Of a stretch of DNA of 8,191 nucleotides, positions 4,535 to 8,191 are shown one piece after another. The DNA is from Maritimibacter sp. GTDB taxonomy: Bacteria; Pseudomonadota; Alphaproteobacteria; Rhodobacterales; Rhodobacteraceae. The position numbers and the translations under genes are program-made. Every line of letters begins with the position of its first letter. Position 1 is the stretch's first letter. Location: assembly GCA_020441225.1 (NCBI GenBank), contig JAGRMP010000103.1, positions 1-8,191 on the forward strand. Direction: 5' to 3'. The notes under the pieces are model-generated. The model saw only the letters and a list, made by a program, of their open reading frames with translations. It did no database searches and had not been told where the DNA came from.

Positions 4535-5944
4535 ATGCTCATTCCAGGCGATCCCAGGGCCGGATGGTCCAAATGGTTCGACCCGACCGGCCGCGAGCAG
4601 CGGATCAAGGACTATGTCCACCTGACCAGCAAGTTGATCTGGCAGCGCCAGGCGATCTTCCTGGCCGCGACACTCCTCGCGGCCTTCTATTTCGATCCGA
4701 TCCGCACGCTCGCCTGCTACTCCGGCGTTCTGTTTTCCGAAGCCCTCGACATGCTGCTGATCCCGGCCGTCCAGAAATGGAAGTCGGGCGACACGGCACG
4801 GGGCCGGCGGATCCTGATGAAGATCACGGTCAACACCGTCATCAGCGCAGGCGCGATCAGTTTCTTCGTCATCAACGTGGCGCAGCAGCAGGCGATCGGC
4901 GGGCATTTCACGCCCTTGTTCTTCCTGTTCGCCGCCTCGCTTTTTGCCGCGATGAACAACAACCAGATGATCGGCATCCTGCTTCTGCGGCTGACGATCT
5001 ACGGCGGCGCCTTCGTCTACATCGCCTTCTACGACATCTTCAAATACAACCCGCCGCTCGCCTCGAACGTCTGGCTCGAGTTTTTCACCATCGTCTTCGT
5101 GCTCTACTTCATCATCGATATCTCGTTGGTGTTCTACCGCAACTACCAGGAGCGGCTGGAACAGATGAAGCTGATCCGCGAGGAAAACGAGCGCACCAAA
5201 GCGGCGTACGAGATCAAGTCGCAGTTCCTCTCGACGGTCAGCCACGAGTTGCGCACCCCGCTCACATCGATCAAGGCGTCGCTCGATCTGCTCAATACCG
5301 GCGTCCTCGGCGAAGTGCCGGACACGCTCAAGCCGGCCCTCAAGATCGCGGCCAAGAACGCCCAGCGGCTGGCCAACCTGATCGACGACCTGCTCGATCT
5401 GCAAAAGATCGAGGCCGGGGAAATGGTGTTTCACTTCGAGGAGCTGGACGTCGGCGATTTGGTGAAGGAGGCGATCGAATCCACCAAGAGCTACGGCGAA
5501 CAGCACGGCATCCACGTGACCATGGTCGTGCCCAAGGACGAGGTGAAAATCCACGGGGACCAGTCGCGGTTGATCCAGGTGATGAACAACCTCCTGTCAA
5601 ACGCGCTGAAGTTTTCTCACGAGGGCGGCACCGTACAGGTCCGTGTCGAACCGCGCGGCGAGCGGGTGCGGATCTGCGTGCAGGACGAGGGCGTCGGCAT
5701 CCCCGAGAACTCGCACGACAAGGTCTTCGGCAAGTTCAGCCAGGTCGACAGTTCCGACATCCGCAAGGTGGGCGGCACCGGGCTCGGCATGAACATCACC
5801 CGCCAGATCGTCGAGCGCCACGATGGCCGGGTGGATTATGAAAGCGAGTTGGGGCGCGGCTCGACATTCTACGTGGAATTCGACCGCCTCCCGGCTTCGG
5901 CGAAAACCGATGTCGGAACGCACCCCCTCGCCGCCTCCGCCTAG
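4535..5944 (+). CDS. Membrane-bound sensor histidine kinase (HisKA-HATPase_c)
   Basis: This 469-residue protein autophosphorylates on His and passes the phosphoryl group to a receiver. The N-terminal 205 residues hold about six hydrophobic segments (roughly 39-53, 56-77, 97-117, 125-140, 143-166 and 180-201), an input domain I cannot assign to a named family. A helical linker (202-228) leads to the HisKA domain with S-H-E-L-R-T-P and phosphoacceptor His237. The ATPase domain is complete: N-box (N-N-L-L-S-N-A-L-K-F, 351-360), G1 D-E-G-V-G-I-P (384-390), F-box F-G-K-F (398-401) and G2 G-G-T-G-L-G-M (413-419). No PAS, HAMP or receiver domain is visible, so the phosphoryl group must go to a separate receiver; the nearest is the single-domain receiver 284 bp downstream. 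The ATG has GAGG (4521-4524) 10 nt upstream. The membrane-only sensor suggests detection of a membrane-linked or intramembrane signal, which is inference. Confidence 0.92.
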   Translation: MLIPGDPRAGWSKWFDPTGREQRIKDYVHLTSKLIWQRQAIFLAATLLAAFYFDPIRTLACYSGVLFSEALDMLLIPAVQKWKSGDTARGRRILMKITVNTVISAGAISFFVINVAQQQAIGGHFTPLFFLFAASLFAAMNNNQMIGILLLRLTIYGGAFVYIAFYDIFKYNPPLASNVWLEFFTIVFVLYFIIDISLVFYRNYQERLEQMKLIREENERTKAAYEIKSQFLSTVSHELRTPLTSIKASLDLLNTGVLGEVPDTLKPALKIAAKNAQRLANLIDDLLDLQKIEAGEMVFHFEELDVGDLVKEAIESTKSYGEQHGIHVTMVVPKDEVKIHGDQSRLIQVMNNLLSNALKFSHEGGTVQVRVEPRGERVRICVQDEGVGIPENSHDKVFGKFSQVDSSDIRKVGGTGLGMNITRQIVERHDGRVDYESELGRGSTFYVEFDRLPASAKTDVGTHPLAASA

Positions 5945-6003
5945 ACGCCGGCGAGACCGCGCCGGGTATCGCGCCGGGTTCCCGCCTGCCGGCCTGAAAA
6001 CGG

Positions 6004-6033
6004 TTGAAGAACAGGCTTTGCCTCGCCTAGACT
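6004..6033 (+). promoter_or_regulatory. Candidate sigma70-type promoter for the receiver gene
   Basis: TTGAAG (6004-6009) and TAGACT (6028-6033) are separated by 18 bp, each matching the consensus at four of six positions. The pair lies in the 284-bp gap between the kinase and receiver genes, about 195 bp before the receiver ATG. A stem CGCCTTG (6084-6090) with CAAGGCG (6110-6116) follows in what would be the leader. It suggests the receiver may be transcribed separately from the kinase. Confidence 0.3.
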
Positions 6034-6194
6034 TGTTCCGGGCGACAATGCGCGGAAATGTTTGGTTCAACGGGTGTCTGTGGCGCCTTGGCTCCTGAAA
6101 CCGGCGCTTCAAGGCGAACCGTCGGTGAAAAGCGGACGGGAGCATCCCTGCAGGTGCGATGCGAGGCGGAATGCCGCGCAAGACCCGCCGGAAG

Positions 6195-6214
6195 CATGCG
6201 CGCTCATGCGCGCC
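6195..6214 (+). repeat. 10-bp tandem direct repeat in the receiver leader
   Basis: CATGCGCGCT (6195-6204) is followed at once by CATGCGCGCC (6205-6214), identical at nine of ten positions and spaced one helical turn apart. It sits just upstream of the ribosome binding site of the receiver gene. It could be a regulator site or a chance duplication. Confidence 0.4.
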
Positions 6215-6228
6215 CTACGGAGATCGGG

Positions 6229-6618
6229 ATGACCAAGCTCGAACGGATCCTTCACGTCGATGACGATGACGATATCCGCACCCTGACCAAAATGGCGCTC
6301 GAACTGGTCGGGAAATACGAGGTGGAGCAGTTCCCCACCGGCGAAGCGGCGCTGGTGAGCCCGCAGGATATCACCGCGCAACTGTTCCTGCTCGACTACA
6401 TGATGCCCGGGATGAGCGGCGAAGAACTCTGGCGTCACCTCCGGCAGGTGCCCGGGCTGGAAAACGTGCCGGCCGTGTTCATGACGGCAAAATCCGAAGC
6501 CGCCTTCGCCGAGCGCCTTACCGATCTGGGCGCGCTCGCGGTAATCGTGAAACCGTTCGAGATCAGCGAACTCAGCGCGCAGATCGCGCAGATCTGGGAG
6601 CAGCACCAGGCCGGCTGA
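6229..6618 (+). CDS. Single-domain response regulator (receiver, CheY/Spo0F-like)
   Basis: This 129-residue protein is one receiver domain with no output domain, so it likely shuttles phosphoryl groups or acts by protein contact. Visible residues are the acidic pocket D-D-D (11-13), phosphoacceptor Asp56 in L-L-D-Y-M-M-P-G-M-S-G, Thr86 in F-M-T-A-K-S, and Lys108 in V-K-P-F. All catalytic positions are intact. ATG 6229 is preceded by GGAGA (6219-6223) at 5 nt. The same frame opens 57 codons earlier (6058), but that extension has no receiver homology and a random composition, so the downstream start is chosen. It lies on the same strand as the kinase, which lacks a receiver, and converges on the Hpt gene. 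This fits a kinase-receiver-Hpt relay, though the actual partners are inferred. Confidence 0.93.
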   Translation: MTKLERILHVDDDDDIRTLTKMALELVGKYEVEQFPTGEAALVSPQDITAQLFLLDYMMPGMSGEELWRHLRQVPGLENVPAVFMTAKSEAAFAERLTDLGALAVIVKPFEISELSAQIAQIWEQHQAG

Positions 6619-6625
6619 CGCCGCG

Positions 6626-6681
6626 GGACGCCTGCCGGACCGTCGACGCGCGCCCGCCCGAAAAGCCGGCGACAGGCGTCC
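6626..6681. terminator. Hairpin between convergent receiver and Hpt genes
   Basis: GGACGCCTG (6626-6634) and CAGGCGTCC (6673-6681) are perfect 9-bp arms. An inner CCGG (6635-6638) with CCGG (6666-6669) extends the stem past a 3-nt bulge on the right arm, enclosing a roughly 27-nt loop. It lies in the 111-bp gap where the receiver (plus) and Hpt (minus) genes converge, which suits a bidirectional transcript end. No T-run flanks it on either strand, and the loop is long, so an intrinsic terminator is not certain. Confidence 0.4.
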
Positions 6682-6729
6682 GGTCCAAGCGGTGGGGCCA
6701 GGACATCGGCGCGCGACGGACCGCCAGCC

Positions 6730-7296
6730 TCAGGCCTGGCAATCCTCGTGTTCGGCGCAGGTGTTCTCGATCAGGCGCATGAGGTTGCAGATCCGCGCAA
6801 TCGCGATCTGGCGCAGATCGGAGGTGCTTTCGAGCTTGTAGGCCGTGATCGCTGCCTCCGCCTGGCGCGCCTGGTCGCCGAGATCGGCAAAGCCCAGCGT
6901 CTTGCCGACCCCGGCAATCCGGTGGGCGACGAACTGGGCTTCGTCGAACGATTCGCTCAAACTGTCCGGTCCGCCGGTCGCGAAGGCCTCGCAGTCGAGT
7001 CTCCGGCGGTAGTCGAGCAGCCGCGACAGAAACTCGATCCGGCTGCGTTTCACCGCGGACTCGACCGCCGCATAGACGCCTGCCGGCCGTTCGGAAGCCG
7101 GGCCGCCGGCGGTGTCGCGCGGCCGGTCATTGCTGCCGTCCTCGGTGTCGGCTGCACGCCGGCTGCAGCCATCGGGCGCCGAACGCTCCCGGGTCCGGTC
7201 CGCGTCCCGCGCCTCATCCGCCTGCGCGTTGCGCAAGGCCGCCAGAGCGGCCAGGCGGGCCGCGGTCGAATTGGCGCCGCGGTCGATATCATGCAT
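6730..7296 (-). CDS. Hpt-domain histidine phosphotransfer protein
   Basis: This 188-residue protein probably relays phosphoryl groups between receiver domains. The Hpt four-helix bundle occupies about residues 80-183. Phosphoacceptor His125 lies in A-H-R-I-A-G-V-G-K-T-L-G-F, which matches the Hpt pattern (AH.L.G....LG), and is followed by L-G-D-Q-A-R-Q-A-E (139-147), the usual second helix. The first 75 residues are rich in Ala, Arg and Asp and look disordered. The ATG is preceded on the minus strand by GAGG (7304-7307) at 7 nt, inside the end of the upstream gene. The 8-bp overlap (ATGCATGA) with the GGDEF-like gene indicates coupled translation. It converges on the receiver gene, and no other Hpt is visible, so it is the natural partner of the local relay. 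Confidence 0.85.
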   Translation of the reverse strand: MHDIDRGANSTAARLAALAALRNAQADEARDADRTRERSAPDGCSRRAADTEDGSNDRPRDTAGGPASERPAGVYAAVESAVKRSRIEFLSRLLDYRRRLDCEAFATGGPDSLSESFDEAQFVAHRIAGVGKTLGFADLGDQARQAEAAITAYKLESTSDLRQIAIARICNLMRLIENTCAEHEDCQA

Positions 7297-8191
7297 TCGA
7301 AAACCTCATCGGCCCCTGATCGTCGCCGGAGATCGGCAGAACATCGGCGCTGTCTTTACCCGCCTCCGGGCAATCCGCGGCCTCCGGTGCAGGGACTTCG
7401 TCCTTCTTGAGATGCTTGGCGGCGTGCGGGAACAGTTTCGACGCGCCTTTCTTGACCATTGCGGCGTCGCGCTTCATGAACGCGCTGGTCCGCGGCTTGG
7501 CCTCGGCCTTGGTCGCTTTCGGATGCTCGCCGATCTCGGAACTCAGCTGGTCGCGCAGCATTTCCTTGAACTCGTCGCGCAAGGTGGCTTCCCGGACCGT
7601 CTCGTTATCCTTGAGCCGCGAGAACGGATGCGGCCGGTCGCGGCTCGAATGCGGCCTGCCGTCGCTGTGGCCGAGGGGATCGGCCGTGTAGCGGACCTTC
7701 TCGACCGCGGTCCAGATCGCCTTGCTGAGCTCACCGCGGGTCGGCAGGCGCACGGGGACGGCCGGGCCGATCACCAGTTTCGCCTCCTTCGGCAGTTTGC
7801 CCGCGTGTTTGCCTTCGCTCTCCTCGATCGGAAAGGCGAACTCGGGGCCCAGGAGTTTCAAAGCCTGCTGGCCCCGGCGCGGGATGACACCGACGAATTC
7901 GCCCTCGCCCCGGTAGGTCACGAAGACCTCGTGTTCGGCCAGTTTGCCGATCAGCGTACTGGCAGCGGTCGCAAGCAGGTTCTTGAACTCAAGCGGCGGG
8001 AGCTTGTGGTGCAGTTCGCGCACGCCGCGGATCTTGGCCGCGAAGACCGTGGACAGGAACAGCACACCGCGACCCGACTGGTACAGGTAGTTCTCGAACG
8101 CCGGGTAGCGCAGCAGCCGGTCGATCTTGCCCAGGTCGATCGCCTGCTCGAGGTCATACTGGGTCGACCGGTCGAGCACTTCGATCAGACT
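7289..8191 (-). CDS. Degenerate GGDEF-domain protein (5' end beyond window)
   Basis: The frame is open to the right edge, so the true start probably lies outside. The GTG at 8179 is a possible start but has no ribosome binding site, and the codons before it continue smoothly (S-L-I-E). Counting from that GTG, 296 residues are visible. Residues 14-100 follow the GGDEF fold: the D-R-L-L-R-Y-P-A-F segment (20-28) replaces the usual 'TGLPNRxxF', a hydrophobic strand is at 38-46, and G-E-G-E-F (91-95) stands where GG(D/E)EF belongs. The metal-binding Asp of the first strand (L-F-L-S-T-V-F) is missing, and E-H-E-V (82-85) replaces the RxxD inhibitory site. A diguanylate cyclase activity is therefore unlikely. 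Residues 130-165 may be the last part of the domain. The C-terminal 130 residues are charged, Lys/Arg/Glu/Pro-rich and probably disordered. It overlaps the Hpt gene by 8 bp, which suggests a signalling scaffold or c-di-GMP-sensing role; this is inference. Confidence 0.65.
   Translation of the reverse strand, partial: SLIEVLDRSTQYDLEQAIDLGKIDRLLRYPAFENYLYQSGRGVLFLSTVFAAKIRGVRELHHKLPPLEFKNLLATAASTLIGKLAEHEVFVTYRGEGEFVGVIPRRGQQALKLLGPEFAFPIEESEGKHAGKLPKEAKLVIGPAVPVRLPTRGELSKAIWTAVEKVRYTADPLGHSDGRPHSSRDRPHPFSRLKDNETVREATLRDEFKEMLRDQLSSEIGEHPKATKAEAKPRTSAFMKRDAAMVKKGASKLFPHAAKHLKKDEVPAPEAADCPEAGKDSADVLPISGDDQGPMRFSNA

Noticed and set aside
4493..5554. Minus-strand open frame of 353 codons opposite the histidine kinase
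   Set aside because: It is a shadow of the kinase gene, rich in Asp/Val/His from reverse-complemented codons, with no domain of its own.
4504..5841. Plus-strand 445-codon frame overlapping the kinase in another register
   Set aside because: The composition is Arg/Pro/Ala-rich with no domains. The overlapping frame carries a complete HisKA-HATPase.
6058..6228. Upstream start giving the receiver a 57-residue N-terminal extension
   Set aside because: The extension has no receiver homology, while ATG 6229 has a well-spaced GGAGA and gives the canonical receiver length.

Overview
The window is a GC-rich chromosomal segment with tightly packed genes. GalU, DgoK/DgoA, a MarR-type exopolysaccharide (EPS)-associated regulator and stand-alone phosphorelay parts together suggest an alphaproteobacterium, most likely of the Rhodobacterales/Rhodobacteraceae. 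This assignment is inferred from composition and gene content; no marker gene is present. I found no rRNA, tRNA, CRISPR array, transposase or phage gene.

Left part (1-2152, plus strand). A small protein with a twin-arginine-like export signal and a tryptophan-rich mature part (237-521) is followed by an EPS-associated MarR-family regulator (732-1130) and by galU (1322-2152), which makes UDP-glucose, the precursor of surface polysaccharides. This suggests an envelope/EPS theme. Inverted repeats lie upstream of the regulator and upstream of galU.

Middle part (2153-4534). After galU come two GC-rich hairpins, six tandem copies of a 14-bp unit, and a possible 22-codon leader ORF whose stop overlaps the start of dgoK. 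dgoK and dgoA overlap by 4 bp. They encode the last two steps of the De Ley-Doudoroff route: phosphorylation of 2-keto-3-deoxygalactonate, then aldol cleavage to pyruvate and glyceraldehyde-3-phosphate. A hairpin follows dgoA, then about 630 bp without a convincing gene. That stretch holds an AT-richer island with a 28-bp near-perfect palindrome, a CtrA-box-like site and two copies of a TTCG-CC-CGAA palindrome.

Right part (4535-8191). A membrane histidine kinase (plus) and a single-domain receiver (plus) converge on an Hpt phosphotransfer protein (minus). The Hpt gene overlaps an upstream gene for a degenerate GGDEF protein that runs off the right edge. The four genes look like a dispersed phosphorelay (kinase, receiver, Hpt) linked to a catalytically dead c-di-GMP-type domain. 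This is the most interesting part of the window. The kinase input domain (about six membrane segments) and the degenerate GGDEF domain are the least explained elements.
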